In this document: positions 9,252-18,082 of the stretch, one piece after another
How positions within the stretch are numbered: position 1 is the stretch's first letter
Layout: each line of letters opens with the position of its first letter
From: Pirellulales bacterium
Lineage (GTDB): Bacteria > Planctomycetota > Planctomycetia > Pirellulales > Thermoguttaceae
Assembly: GCA_020846145.1 (NCBI GenBank)
Contig: JADLEL010000021.1
Span: 1 to 64,000, forward strand
Length of the DNA: 64,000 bases
Reading direction: 5' to 3'
Position numbers and translations under genes: made by a program
Notes under the pieces: model-generated
The model's database searches: none
Seen by the model: only the letters and a program-made list of their open reading frames with translations
Told to the model about the DNA's origin: nothing

Positions 9252-9450
9252 CGTTTAGCCCGGAGCCAACGGCGACGGCGGGAGTTCGCTTAACCGGGAT
9301 TATTCAAAACATCGTAGATGCGGCATCCTGCCGCATTTTAGGCAAAAGCGGCAAGATGCCGCTTCTACAAATCGATTTTATGAATAATGCGGGTTAATTC
9401 GCAATGCCGATGCGCGCGCTACGCCGTCGCCGTTGGCTCCGGGCTAAACG
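9252..9450. repeat. B-type palindrome interrupted by a nested A-type element
   Basis: Left B arm CGTTTAGCCCGGAGCCAACG starts at 9252. Right B arm CGTTGGCTCCGGGCTAAACG ends at 9450. The centre holds a complete A-type element (9290-9397). The B arms are nearly perfect complements, so the A element appears to have entered an existing B element. Intergenic, between rsmG and a small membrane protein. Confidence 0.85.
9290..9397. repeat. A-type palindromic element, copy 2 (nested)
   Basis: TAACCGGGATTATTC at the left and GAATAATGCGGGTTAA at the right bound the double hairpin (CGGCATCCTGCCG and GCGGCAAGATGCCGC). It lies inside the B element 9252-9450. Confidence 0.9.
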
Positions 9451-9465
9451 AAGAAGCATGAAGCG

Positions 9466-9690
9466 TTACAATCGCCAGGAGAGATACCAGAGCAGCGCGA
9501 AGAGGACGGCCATGCCGACGACGATCCACAGGCCGAACCGCAGGGCGTGAGGGAGGATTTCGCGCATCTCTTCGTGGCGCGTGGCGGCATAGACCAGACT
9601 GACCGCGATAATCAGCGGCACGGCGTACCATAAATTGGCCTGCCAGAAGCGCAGGAAAAAATTCGCGGCGAATAGGGGGAATTGATCCAT
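9466..9690 (-). CDS. Small membrane protein
   Basis: 74 residues with two hydrophobic helices separated by a polar loop (TRHEEMREIL). It lies 6 bp downstream of the DUF6677-like gene, so the two are probably cotranscribed. Function unknown. Confidence 0.6.
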   Translation of the reverse strand: MDQFPLFAANFFLRFWQANLWYAVPLIIAVSLVYAATRHEEMREILPHALRFGLWIVVGMAVLFALLWYLSWRL

Positions 9691-9696
9691 AAAGGC

Positions 9697-10359
9697 TTAT
9701 TTTTTCGCTTCTTTCTTCTCATCTTTCTTCTTTTCGGATTCTCCTTCCTCGTCCTCTTTTTTCGCGGACAAAAGGAAGACGGGGCCGGCGAAGGCGTCGT
9801 AAATGGCCAGTACGTTGAGCAGCCCGGCGATCTCGGTATAGGTGGTGGCCATTTCGAAATATTCCAAATTGAAATGCAATTGATGCAAGGTCGGCTGTTG
9901 GTTTTCGCCGGCGTTGGGGAAATTGGCCGGGGGATTTTGCATCCGCGGCGGGGCCATGAAACTGCCCATCGGCTCCTTGCCGCCGTTGACTCGCAGGGCT
10001 TGGACGATGGCGGGGAGGGTGGGCAGGCCGACGCCGATCTGGCAGAAGAAGTGCATCCGCCAATCTTCGTCGTTCCAGGCGAAATAGACCGCCCGGGCGT
10101 AGCCGATTTTGATGTCGGCGCCTTGAATTTTTTCCGAACTGCTGCCCAAATAACAGCCATAGGTGAAAATGCCCATGATGCAGACGAAGAACAGCACGGC
10201 TTTCGCCCGGCGACCTTGATACCAATGCCCCAGTCCCGGCACCAGCCAGGCCAAAAAGGCGGCCAACGCCGGGTCTTTCAGCTTGACGGGCGGGGGAGAG
10301 TCGGATGTGTTCGTCGTTTCAGGCACGGTGAGAATGAGTTGTGGATCTTCAAATTCCAA
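9697..10359 (-). CDS. DUF6677-like membrane protein
   Basis: 220 residues. After a polar N-terminus comes AAFLAWLVPGLGHWYQGR, the segment I associate with planctomycete DUF6677 and TM2-like small membrane proteins. A hydrophobic helix, a conserved middle region and a Lys/Glu-rich C-terminal tail follow. There are about three membrane segments. It is paired with the 74-residue membrane protein downstream. Role unknown, and the DUF number is from memory. Confidence 0.65.
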   Translation of the reverse strand: MEFEDPQLILTVPETTNTSDSPPPVKLKDPALAAFLAWLVPGLGHWYQGRRAKAVLFFVCIMGIFTYGCYLGSSSEKIQGADIKIGYARAVYFAWNDEDWRMHFFCQIGVGLPTLPAIVQALRVNGGKEPMGSFMAPPRMQNPPANFPNAGENQQPTLHQLHFNLEYFEMATTYTEIAGLLNVLAIYDAFAGPVFLLSAKKEDEEGESEKKKDEKKEAKK

Positions 10360-10519
10360 CGAATTGGCGGCAAAGGAAACCGAGTATTGTAAAGGATTCT
10401 ACATTATCCCACAACCGGAGGGGAAGGGGGAGATGATTTCAAAAATTCAGGAACCGGGAACTCGAATCGTAAATCCCAACTTCCGAAGTTCCGGACTGCG
10501 ACGAACGTCTCCAAACTCC

Positions 10520-10999
10520 TTATTCGGATTCGTTTACCTTTTTACGCGATTCGGCGAGCATGGGTTTGATTTCAGCGACGAAATCGCGGGCGTCCTTGAA
10601 TTGGCGATAGACGCTGGCAAAACGCACGTAGGCCACCGGATCGAGGTCGAGGAGCCGGTGCATGACCAATTCGCCCACCTGACGGCTGGGGGCTTCGGTC
10701 TCGAATTTCGTTTCCAGTTCGTTTTCCACCTCGGAGATGATCGATTCGAGTTGGGCATCGCTGACGGGTCGTTTCCAGCAGGCCGTTTCCAGCCCGCGCT
10801 TGATCTTCTGCCGGTCGAACGGCTCCCGGACGCCGTCTTTTTTGATGATCTTGACGGTGGTGATCTCGACCCGCTCGTAAGTAGTAAAACGCCGCTTGCA
10901 GGCCGAGCATTCTCTGCGGCGGCGGATGGCTTCGCCGTCGTCGCTCGACCGGGTATCGAGAACGCGGTCGTCGTCTTGATGGCAGAAAGGGCATTTCAT
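10520..10999 (-). CDS. nrdR: Transcriptional repressor NrdR
   Basis: 159 residues, the typical NrdR length. The zinc ribbon is built from CPFCHQDDDRVLDTR (residues 3-17) and CSACKRRFTTYER (~31-43). The ATP-cone domain follows (KKDGVREPFDRQKIKRGL onward). NrdR senses dATP/ATP and represses ribonucleotide reductase genes by binding paired NrdR boxes. No nrd gene or obvious NrdR box is in this window, so its targets lie elsewhere. Confidence 0.95.
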   Translation of the reverse strand: MKCPFCHQDDDRVLDTRSSDDGEAIRRRRECSACKRRFTTYERVEITTVKIIKKDGVREPFDRQKIKRGLETACWKRPVSDAQLESIISEVENELETKFETEAPSRQVGELVMHRLLDLDPVAYVRFASVYRQFKDARDFVAEIKPMLAESRKKVNESE

Positions 11000-11067
11000 C
11001 GCGGCAATTTCCTCCCAAGGGAATTACCCCCACTATATACCGAGAAGGGGATGGGGGGAAGGGTGGA

Positions 11068-11142
11068 GAAGAAAGGGGGAAGGCGGAAGGGGGAAAGGGG
11101 AGATTCGCTTCCCCCTTCCGCCTTCCGCCTTCCCCCTTTTTG
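11068..11142. repeat. J-type hairpin word repeat, copy 2
   Basis: GGGGGAAGGCGGAAGGGGGA on the left pairs with TCCCCCTTCCGCC-type words on the right across a short loop. Same wording as 2509-2577. Confidence 0.75.
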
Positions 11143-11159
11143 CCTTATAATGCCCGCTC

Positions 11160-11267
11160 TAGCCGAGATTATTCATAAACATCGTAGATGCGGCATCCTG
11201 CCGCATTTTAGGCAAAAGCGGCAAGATGCCGCTTCTACAATTCGCTTTTATGAATAATACGGGCTAG
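11160..11267. repeat. A-type palindromic element, copy 3
   Basis: Full-length copy in the same orientation as copies 1 and 2, differing at only a few positions. Ends in GAATAATACGGGCTAG. Confidence 0.9.
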
Positions 11268-11306
11268 GGGTGGAAACCTACGCAGAAAACATGGGAGGGT
11301 TCTTTC

Positions 11307-11969
11307 ATGCACTGTCCTCAATGCAAGACGGAAATTGCGGACGAATCTTTGTTTTGCAACAAGTGCGGCGAGCGGCTCGACCCGGCGGCTGCCGGCGCGG
11401 ACGCCGATCCCCCGCCCGCCGCCGAGACGCCGGCGGAGAAATTCCGCGAGGCCGCCTCAAGCCGCATGGGCGTAAAGGACGAGGCGGAAGTGGAGCTTTG
11501 GCGCGGCGGCTATTCGCCCAAGGCGATGATCGGCAATTGGATCGCCAGCGGGCTGGGCGGCCTGGTGCTGTTGATCGTCGCCTTCCTCTGGTTGCGATCC
11601 TCCCCACTCGGATTCTGGTTGCTCGTTCTCGCGGCTTTCCTGCCGGGACTTTATAATCTGGCGGTGTTCTTGTATCGCAAGCTGAGCGTGCGCTATCTCC
11701 TGACCAACCAGCGCTTCATGCACGAGTCGGGCATCTTGCGGCGCGTGACGAACCGCATCGAAGTGCTCGACATGGACGATATCGCTTTCGAGCAGGGCCT
11801 CGTCGAACGCATGATGGGCGTGGGCACGGTCCGCATCCACTCGAGCGACGTTTCGCACCCCGAAATTTTCCTCCGCGGCATCGAAAACGTCGCCGAAATC
11901 TCGAACCTCATCGACAATACGCGCCGGACGGAGCGGAGGAAGCGGGGATTGCACATCGAGAGCATCTAG
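11307..11969 (+). CDS. Zinc-ribbon and PH-domain membrane protein
   Basis: 220 residues. The N-terminal zinc ribbon CPQCKTEIADESLFCNKCGE (3-22) is followed by an Ala/Pro linker. Two transmembrane helices at ~78-120 precede a C-terminal bacterial PH-like domain (RYLLTNQRFMHESGIL, with DDIAFEQGLVERMMGVGTV). This layout is common for membrane-tethered bPH2 proteins of unknown function. It is followed closely by the SDR gene on the same strand. Confidence 0.8.
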   Translation: MHCPQCKTEIADESLFCNKCGERLDPAAAGADADPPPAAETPAEKFREAASSRMGVKDEAEVELWRGGYSPKAMIGNWIASGLGGLVLLIVAFLWLRSSPLGFWLLVLAAFLPGLYNLAVFLYRKLSVRYLLTNQRFMHESGILRRVTNRIEVLDMDDIAFEQGLVERMMGVGTVRIHSSDVSHPEIFLRGIENVAEISNLIDNTRRTERRKRGLHIESI

Positions 11970-12009
11970 TCTTTTTCCGAATCAACCGGCTCGCTTGGAA
12001 CGAGGAAGC

Positions 12010-12795
12010 ATGGCGCGACGCGAAATCAAGGGATCGAGAGTTCTGATTACGGGCGCATCGAGCGGCATCGGCCGGGCGGCGGCGCTGGAGTTGGCCCGCG
12101 GCGGCGCGAAACTGGTCGCCGTCGCGCGGCGCGAAGATCGCTTGAAGCAATTGAAAGAGGAAGCCGCCGGAATGGAGGGACGGATCGAAACCGTCGCCGG
12201 CGACATCACCGAGCCGGGATGCCGGCAGCGGGCCATCGACGCGGCGGCCATGCATTATGGCGGCCTCGACATCCTCATCAACAACGCCGGCGTGGGCGCG
12301 ATGGGCTTGTTCGAACACGCCGATCCGGCCCGCGTCCGCCGCGTGTTCGAGGTCAATTTCTTCGCCTTGGTCGAACTGACGCGGCTGGCTCTGCCGCTCT
12401 TGAAAAAGGGCGAGCGGCCGATGGTGGTGAACGTAAGCTCGATCCTGGGGCATCGCGCCGTGCCGCACAGCAGCGAGTATTCGGCCAGCAAATTCGCCGT
12501 GCAGGGCTTCAGCGAGGCGATTCGCGCGGAGTTCGCCCGGCATAAGATCGACGTGCTGGTGGTCAGCCCGGGCACGACCGAGACCGAGTTTTTCGACAGC
12601 GTTTTGGAGCGCACGGGCGAACCCGCCTGGCCCAAGCACACGCCGGTCAGTTCGGAAGAGGTCGCCCGGCGGATGGTCGAAGCGATCCGCCGCGGCAAGC
12701 ATGAAATCATCCCCTACTTTCCCGGCAAAATCCTCTGCTGGCTCAACCGGCTCTCGCCGGGTCTGATGGACCGGTATATGAAGCGGTTTGCGTGA
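12010..12795 (+). CDS. Short-chain dehydrogenase/reductase
   Basis: 261 residues with a Rossmann fold of the classical SDR type: TGASSGIG cofactor loop at ~14-21, NNAG at ~90, catalytic Ser in NVSSILG and the YSASKFA Tyr/Lys pair at ~157-161. The basic residues after the second strand (ARREDR) favour NADPH. The ATG at 12010 is preferred to the TTG at 11995, because GAGGA precedes it. It is 40 bp after the PH-domain gene, possibly an operon. Substrate unknown. Confidence 0.85.
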   Translation: MARREIKGSRVLITGASSGIGRAAALELARGGAKLVAVARREDRLKQLKEEAAGMEGRIETVAGDITEPGCRQRAIDAAAMHYGGLDILINNAGVGAMGLFEHADPARVRRVFEVNFFALVELTRLALPLLKKGERPMVVNVSSILGHRAVPHSSEYSASKFAVQGFSEAIRAEFARHKIDVLVVSPGTTETEFFDSVLERTGEPAWPKHTPVSSEEVARRMVEAIRRGKHEIIPYFPGKILCWLNRLSPGLMDRYMKRFA

Positions 12796-12869
12796 GAAAT
12801 AGTGATCCATAATGAGTTGTGTCATTAATTCACAACATACAATCGATGTTACGGGAATTAGGACTTTCT

Positions 12870-13775
12870 ATGAACAGAATTATTCGCTTGATTAGTGCAT
12901 TTTCAGCTTTACTAGGATTTTGTGGTTGTCATGAGCAAAGAGCCGACATGAACGGCAAATCAGAAAATTCATCGCCAATACTCTCTCCCTCAGATTTCAC
13001 ATCTGCTTATGCGTCTAAAATGACGTCCGAAGCCCCAAAACTGAAGGTCATAATCAAAGCGCCATTACAATTACGAGTAATCAATGCCCATGAAAAAGAG
13101 TCAACCGCGTTTCTCGATAATGCTTACCGTGAATATAAGCTGGATCAAAGTAATCTTACGGGATTGCTTGAACGATATGTAAAGGCATCCCTTGAAACGG
13201 CGCGTGACTCGGACAAGGAAATCACTTCCTCTAGAATCGTGCCAATCATTAAGGATCGAAATTATCTCGAAGAGACGAAAAAAGCTCTGGCCGAGAAAGG
13301 CTTTGCGATGGAAGATTTTGACCAGGTTTATGGATTATATAATGATGAACTAGTTATTCTATACGCCGAAGATACGACAAATAACATTCGATATTTAACA
13401 AAAAAAGCCTTTGAGTCTCTCAAGTTGGAGATGCCCGAATTAAGAGCATTTGCTGTAAAAAATCTTAAAAACCTCCTTCCCAAGATCGAGCTTCATGGTT
13501 CAAATGGAACTTATATGATGACGGCCGGTGGAACCTATGAAGCTAGTCTTTTACTTTTCGATTCAATCTGGCAATCGGGACAGGTCAAAGTGGATGGTGA
13601 TATCATCGTCGCCATTCCATCCCGTGATTTACTTCTCATAACGGGCAGCAAAAATGAAGAAGGATTGGAGAAGCTTCAGCAGGCTGCGTGTGAAACAGTA
13701 AAGAATGGAGCATACCAGTTAACGACACAACTATTCGTGTACAAAAATGGAACATTCGTTCCATTCAAGAAATAA
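12870..13775 (+). CDS. DUF1444-like lipoprotein, low GC
   Basis: 301 residues. A hydrophobic leader ends in a lipobox-like FCGC at ~20-24, so it is probably lipid-anchored. The body resembles DUF1444 (YtpQ family): the end contains GGTYEASLLLFDSIW and VAIPSRDLLLITGS, both typical. Codon use is much more AT-rich than both neighbours, a sign of recent acquisition or different constraints. The ATG at 12870 starts a good signal sequence; the longer ORF from 12819 adds an unconvincing leader. YtpQ function is unknown. Confidence 0.6.
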   Translation: MNRIIRLISAFSALLGFCGCHEQRADMNGKSENSSPILSPSDFTSAYASKMTSEAPKLKVIIKAPLQLRVINAHEKESTAFLDNAYREYKLDQSNLTGLLERYVKASLETARDSDKEITSSRIVPIIKDRNYLEETKKALAEKGFAMEDFDQVYGLYNDELVILYAEDTTNNIRYLTKKAFESLKLEMPELRAFAVKNLKNLLPKIELHGSNGTYMMTAGGTYEASLLLFDSIWQSGQVKVDGDIIVAIPSRDLLLITGSKNEEGLEKLQQAACETVKNGAYQLTTQLFVYKNGTFVPFKK

Positions 13776-13780
13776 ATCAA

Positions 13781-14689
13781 TCAGCTTGCATCACTGCTAC
13801 TGATTTTTTCTGCCACCATCATCAAATCCACGCTTTTCTCGCGTTCGTAGGGTTGCTGCATGTAATCGCCGAAGAAGTGAATGGCTTTCGCGCCGGCGTC
13901 GCGGGCGTACTGTTCGAGTTGGGGCGATTCGAGTCCGAGGAAGGGGACCGATTCTTGGTGCAGCAGTTTGCCGTCGGCGAGCGAGGCCGCGAGAAATTCC
14001 ACGTAGCCGCGCGAGCCGGAGCGGTGGACGCCTTTGAGGATCAGTACATCGTTTTCCGCGTTTTCGTTTTTCGTGTCTTCGTTTAGCCCGGAGCCAACGG
14101 CGACGGCGGGCGTTTTGTCGGCTAGGAGATTTTCACGGATTGCGGAATTCCCCGCCAACGCCGTCGCCGTTGGCTCCGGGCTAAACGATTTGATTTTTTT
14201 GCATTTTTGCCAAATACAGGGGCCGTCGGGGAGTAGCCAGAGGTTGAGGACGTGAACGACGACGATCCCGCCGGGGCGAACCGCCGCGAACATTTGCCGG
14301 ATTGCGCGCCGGACGGTTTCCACGTTCGGCGCGAGGGCCAGCGAATTGCCCACGCAAAGGGCGGCGTCGAAGGATTTTTTATTTTCCCCATCAAACTGAA
14401 TCGGCTGCTCGAAACCGCGCACTACCCAGCGCAAACGTTCATCCTCACCGAAATTCGCCCGGGCGCGGGCGATCATCGCCGGGCTGAGGTCGGCTCCCTC
14501 AACCTGCAATCCCCAGTCGTGGAACATGGCGGCGTGCCGGCCGGTGCCGCAGGCCACATCAATGATGCGCCCGGCACCGATCTTTTCGAACCAGTGGCGA
14601 TAGAACGGTTCCTCGTTGGCCAGCCGCTTGGGCCAGTCGATCATGGCTTCGTAAAAGTCGGTCAAATCGTTAAATTCGGATTTCGACAT
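13781..14689 (-). CDS. SAM-dependent methyltransferase with in-frame palindrome
   Basis: 302 residues, class I methyltransferase. The SAM motif IIDVACGTGRHAAM lies at ~42-55, with the acidic strand end EGADLSP and a motif IV-like AALCVGNSLAL. Residues ~168-203 are encoded by a complete B-type palindrome (108 bp, exactly 36 codons) and read FSPEPTATALAGN to VAVGSGLN. They sit after the conserved Rossmann core, between WLLPDGPCIWQK and the C-terminal sheet. Without them the protein would be ~266 residues, normal for the family. The frame stays open, so the gene is likely still functional. Substrate unknown. Confidence 0.8.
   Translation of the reverse strand: MSKSEFNDLTDFYEAMIDWPKRLANEEPFYRHWFEKIGAGRIIDVACGTGRHAAMFHDWGLQVEGADLSPAMIARARANFGEDERLRWVVRGFEQPIQFDGENKKSFDAALCVGNSLALAPNVETVRRAIRQMFAAVRPGGIVVVHVLNLWLLPDGPCIWQKCKKIKSFSPEPTATALAGNSAIRENLLADKTPAVAVGSGLNEDTKNENAENDVLILKGVHRSGSRGYVEFLAASLADGKLLHQESVPFLGLESPQLEQYARDAGAKAIHFFGDYMQQPYEREKSVDLMMVAEKISSSDAS
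14080..14187. repeat. B-type palindrome, copy 3, inside a coding gene
   Basis: Arms CGTTTAGCCCGGAGCCAACG and CGTTGGCTCCGGGCTAAACG are complementary. 108 bp long, reading in frame through the methyltransferase gene 13781-14689. Copies 1 and 2 are intergenic. Confidence 0.9.
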
Positions 14690-14851
14690 GATAAGTTGCG
14701 GTAAATCGTCGCGGAAAGTAGCTATTTATGGGGGGGGCTTTGCCTCCCGGTTATTTTGCGGGTATTATCTGTAGATAATAATTGAATCGAGCGGCGCGGG
14801 GAACCCAAGGGCTTTTTCACTAATGCCTCGAAGGACAACGAGTATCGAAAC

Positions 14852-15487
14852 ATGGCAGACGCGATCATAAGTGCCTCCGGAATGCGGTTGATCAGGCTGC
14901 TGGTGGGAAATCCGCCGCAATCGATCGCCGATTTGATGGAGTCGATGGGCGTTACGCGAACGGCGGTTACCGAGCAGCTCAACGAATTGGTGCGGTCGGG
15001 ATTCGCCGAGCGCGAAATCCACCATTTGGCGGGCCGCGGCCGTCCGGAATACCTCTATAAGACGACCGACGCCGCGTCGCTGATCCTCTACGCGCAGAAT
15101 CAGTGCATGGTGGTGCCGGCGATCTGGATGGCGGTGGAAGAACTCGGCGGCGACGAGTTGATGCGCAAGGTTCTGAAAATGGTCGGCAAAACCCTCGCCG
15201 AAAACTATCTCCCCCGCATCACCGCCAAAAAGCCCGATGAACGGCTGCGGCAAATGATGAAGCTCCTCAACGCCGAAGGCGGATTGACCGAGGCGTCGAT
15301 GGTCAACGGGCACATGGTGCTGCAAAAGCGGAGTTGTCCGTTCTTGCGGATGATCGATGAGAAGCGATCGATCTGCTGCGTCGATCAAGAGATGATGACG
15401 CACGTGGTGGGCAAGCCCGTCCGCCGCACCACTTGCCGGCACGACGGCGCGCCCTGCTGCTCGTTCGAAATCGTCGAAGAAAAATAA
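14852..15487 (+). CDS. SufR-like HTH transcriptional regulator with C-terminal cysteines
   Basis: 211 residues. Residues ~5-75 form a winged helix-turn-helix (SIADLMESMGVTRTAVTEQL). The C-terminal half has the Cys pattern CPFLRM, SICCVDQEMM, TCRHDGAPCCSFEI, which in the SufR/DeoR-like family coordinates an Fe-S cluster. By analogy it senses Fe-S or redox state. The octaheme cytochrome gene starts 5 bp after its stop, so the two are probably cotranscribed and the regulator may control it. Direct SufR orthology is not certain, and no suf genes are here. Confidence 0.75.
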   Translation: MADAIISASGMRLIRLLVGNPPQSIADLMESMGVTRTAVTEQLNELVRSGFAEREIHHLAGRGRPEYLYKTTDAASLILYAQNQCMVVPAIWMAVEELGGDELMRKVLKMVGKTLAENYLPRITAKKPDERLRQMMKLLNAEGGLTEASMVNGHMVLQKRSCPFLRMIDEKRSICCVDQEMMTHVVGKPVRRTTCRHDGAPCCSFEIVEEK

Positions 15488-15492
15488 ACTTC

Positions 15493-17775
15493 ATGCGGCG
15501 ACGCCTCTCCCTGCTGCCGATCCTGACGTTTTTTCTGCTCCTCATTGCTTTTTTCGTTTATTCCCGGCGCTCCGGGCCGGATGCTTCGCCGCCGCAATAC
15601 GTCGGTCGCGCGGAATGCGCGGAATGCCACGAAAAAGAGATGAAGCTCTATGCCGGCTCCGATCACGACCGCTCGATGGACCCCGCCGAACCGCGGTTCG
15701 TTTCGGGCGATTTCAACCGGCGAACCTACGCACATTTCGGCGCGACCTCGACGATGATCCGCGAGGGCGATAAGTTCTTCATGGAAACCGACGGTCCCGA
15801 CGGCAAGCCGAAAAAATACGGCATCCAATACGCGTTCGGCTACCGGCCGTTGCAGCAATATCTGGTCGAGATGCCCAAGGGGCGGGTGCAATGCCTGCCG
15901 CTGGCCTGGGATACCGAAGCGCGGAAGTGGTTCCATCTCTACCCCAACGAGCCGATCCCGCACACCGACGTGCTGCACTGGACCCGCCCGCTGCAAAACT
16001 GGAATTACATGTGCGCCGAGTGCCACTCGACCGACTTGCGGAAGGACTACGATCCGAAAACCGACACCTATCGCACCCGCTGGTCCGAAATCGACGTGAG
16101 CTGCGAGGCCTGTCACGGGCCGGCGAGCGAGCATGTGCGCGCGGCGTCGGCGTGGAATTACTCCTGGAAGCAGCGCGGCGACGAAGGGCTGGCAAAGCTC
16201 AAGAGTCCCGATCCGCGGGTGGAAATCGATGCCTGCGCCCCGTGCCATGCGCGGCGGCAGGTGGTTTATCCGGGCTTCACGCCCGGCGATAACTTTCTCG
16301 ACTATTTTCTGCCCGAAATGCTCGACGGGAATCTTTATTACGCCGACGGACAGATTCTCGAGGAGGATTACGAATACGGCTCCTTCCTGCAAAGCAAGAT
16401 GTGCATGAAGCAAATCCGCTGCACCGATTGCCACGATCCGCACGCCATGCGGCTCAAGGGTCTCGCGAAGGACGCCCCTTTCAAGCAAGTAACGAACGCG
16501 ACTTGCACGAACTGCCATTTGGGCATGCACCCGGCGGGCAAATACGATACCGCGGCGCACCACCACCATCCCGATGCGACGAAGCCCGGTACGCTCTGCG
16601 TCGATTGCCACATGCCGGTGACGAATTACATGGTGGTCGATCCGCGGCGGGACCACAGCATTCGTAATCCGCGGCCCGACTTGACCGTTTCTCTGGGCAT
16701 ACCCAACGCCTGCACCGGCTGCCACCACGATGCGGCCAAGGCGGAAACGCCCGCATGGGCGGCGGCCAAGGTGCGCGAGTGGTACGGCGAAAAGAAGGAG
16801 CCGAAGCATTTCGCCTATGCGATCGCCGCCGGCCGGGCGGGCAAGCCCGAAGGGGCGCGGCTGCTCGAAGACGTTACCCGCCGCAAGGACTTGCCGCCGA
16901 TCGTGCGGGCGAGCGCGGTGCTGCTCTTGGCGCGATATCCCGGCACGACGAATATCCTGACGGCGACCGACGCCTTGGAAGACCCGGACGGCCTGGTCCG
17001 CACGGCCGGCGTGCGGGCGCTGCTGCAAGCGCCGCCGGACGTCCTCCATCGGCAGCTTGCGCCGCTGCTGCGCGATCCGCTGCGCGTGGTCCGCACCGAG
17101 GCCGCGCGGATCATCTCGAAAGTGCCCGAAAACGAATTCAACGAGGTCGATAAAAAAGCATTTCACGCGGCTCTCGAAGAATACCTTGCCGGTCAGCGTT
17201 ATTTGAGCGACCAGCCCGCGGCGCATCTCAACGTGGCCGTCATTCACGCCAACCGGGGCCGTTTGCCGGAAGCCATAGCGGAGTACGCCCATGCCCTCAA
17301 ACTCGATCCGGAGTTCGTGCCGGCGCGGATCAATCTGGCCATGCTCCACGACCAGATGGGGAAAAAAGACTCGGCCGAGCGCGAGTTCCGCAAGGCGCTC
17401 GAAATCGCGCCGAAGATGGCCGAAGCCTACTATTCGCTGGGCCTCTTGATTGCGGAGGACGAAAAGCGGCTCGGCGAAGCGGCCGAAGTGCTGGGGAAGG
17501 CCGTCGCGTTGGCCCCCGAAAACGCCCGCATGGCGTACAACCACGGCCTCGCGCTGCAAAGACTCGGCCGCCCGGAGGAGGCGGAAACCGCGCTTTTGAA
17601 CGCTTATAAACTTTCCGGGAACCAGACGGAATATCTCTACGCCCTGGCGGTGCTTTATTTTCAACAAGAGCAATGGACCCGCGCCAAAGGCTGCATCGAG
17701 GAGCTCATCAAGCGCGATCCGCAAAACCGCGAATTCCAGGCGCTCGGCGCAGCGATCGAACGCCGGGAGAAATAG
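15493..17775 (+). CDS. Octaheme c-type cytochrome with HEAT and TPR repeats
   Basis: 760 residues. An N-terminal membrane anchor or signal (LSLLPILTFFLLLIAFFVY) is followed by eight CxxCH haem-binding motifs: CAECH (twice), CEACH, CAPCH, CTDCH, CTNCH, CVDCH and CTGCH. They span residues ~42 to ~415. A HEAT-like helical section and C-terminal TPRs follow (~570-755; EAIAEYAHALKLDPE, EAYYSLGLLI). It is presumably exported and acts in electron transfer, with the TPR tail for protein contact. It follows the SufR-like regulator by 5 bp. Start: the ATG at 15493, since the longer ORF overlaps the regulator. Redox partner unknown. Confidence 0.85.
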   Translation: MRRRLSLLPILTFFLLLIAFFVYSRRSGPDASPPQYVGRAECAECHEKEMKLYAGSDHDRSMDPAEPRFVSGDFNRRTYAHFGATSTMIREGDKFFMETDGPDGKPKKYGIQYAFGYRPLQQYLVEMPKGRVQCLPLAWDTEARKWFHLYPNEPIPHTDVLHWTRPLQNWNYMCAECHSTDLRKDYDPKTDTYRTRWSEIDVSCEACHGPASEHVRAASAWNYSWKQRGDEGLAKLKSPDPRVEIDACAPCHARRQVVYPGFTPGDNFLDYFLPEMLDGNLYYADGQILEEDYEYGSFLQSKMCMKQIRCTDCHDPHAMRLKGLAKDAPFKQVTNATCTNCHLGMHPAGKYDTAAHHHHPDATKPGTLCVDCHMPVTNYMVVDPRRDHSIRNPRPDLTVSLGIPNACTGCHHDAAKAETPAWAAAKVREWYGEKKEPKHFAYAIAAGRAGKPEGARLLEDVTRRKDLPPIVRASAVLLLARYPGTTNILTATDALEDPDGLVRTAGVRALLQAPPDVLHRQLAPLLRDPLRVVRTEAARIISKVPENEFNEVDKKAFHAALEEYLAGQRYLSDQPAAHLNVAVIHANRGRLPEAIAEYAHALKLDPEFVPARINLAMLHDQMGKKDSAEREFRKALEIAPKMAEAYYSLGLLIAEDEKRLGEAAEVLGKAVALAPENARMAYNHGLALQRLGRPEEAETALLNAYKLSGNQTEYLYALAVLYFQQEQWTRAKGCIEELIKRDPQNREFQALGAAIERREK

Positions 17776-17881
17776 CCCGCATTATTCATAAAAGCGATTT
17801 GTAGAAGCGGTATCTTGCCGCTTTTGCCTAAAATGCGGCAGGATGCCGCATCTACGATGTTTATGAATAATCCCGGTTAAG
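17774..17881. repeat. A-type palindromic element, copy 4 (inverted)
   Basis: Same element as copies 1-3 in the opposite orientation, starting AGCCCGCATTATTCATAAAA. It begins at the stop codon of the cytochrome gene and could act as a 3' mRNA structure. Confidence 0.9.
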
Positions 17882-18082
17882 CCTTCTATGCCGGATATTC
17901 ATTTAATGCCGATGGTATCAATTGCCGATGCTGTAATTAGGCTGCCAACGGCCAGCCGGACGGCAATTCCCCTCCGCGGGGGATTGTCGCTTTGCGAACG
18001 GCAGTAAAAGTAAAAAAATTGACCCGATTTCACGGCACTCGCGTGCCTCGTGTTCCATCAGCCAGCAAGGGGGGATATTCCC

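Larger units (their letters stand above)
11000..11306. other. Gene-free interval of two repeats
   Basis: 307 bp holding a J-type hairpin word repeat (11068-11142) and an A-type element (11160-11267). No ORF of note. GGGAGGG just before 11307 may serve as ribosome binding site. Confidence 0.65.

Noticed and set aside
15385-17724. Long minus-strand open frame opposite the octaheme cytochrome
   Set aside because: The plus frame has eight CxxCH motifs and TPRs; the antisense frame is an Arg-rich shadow.
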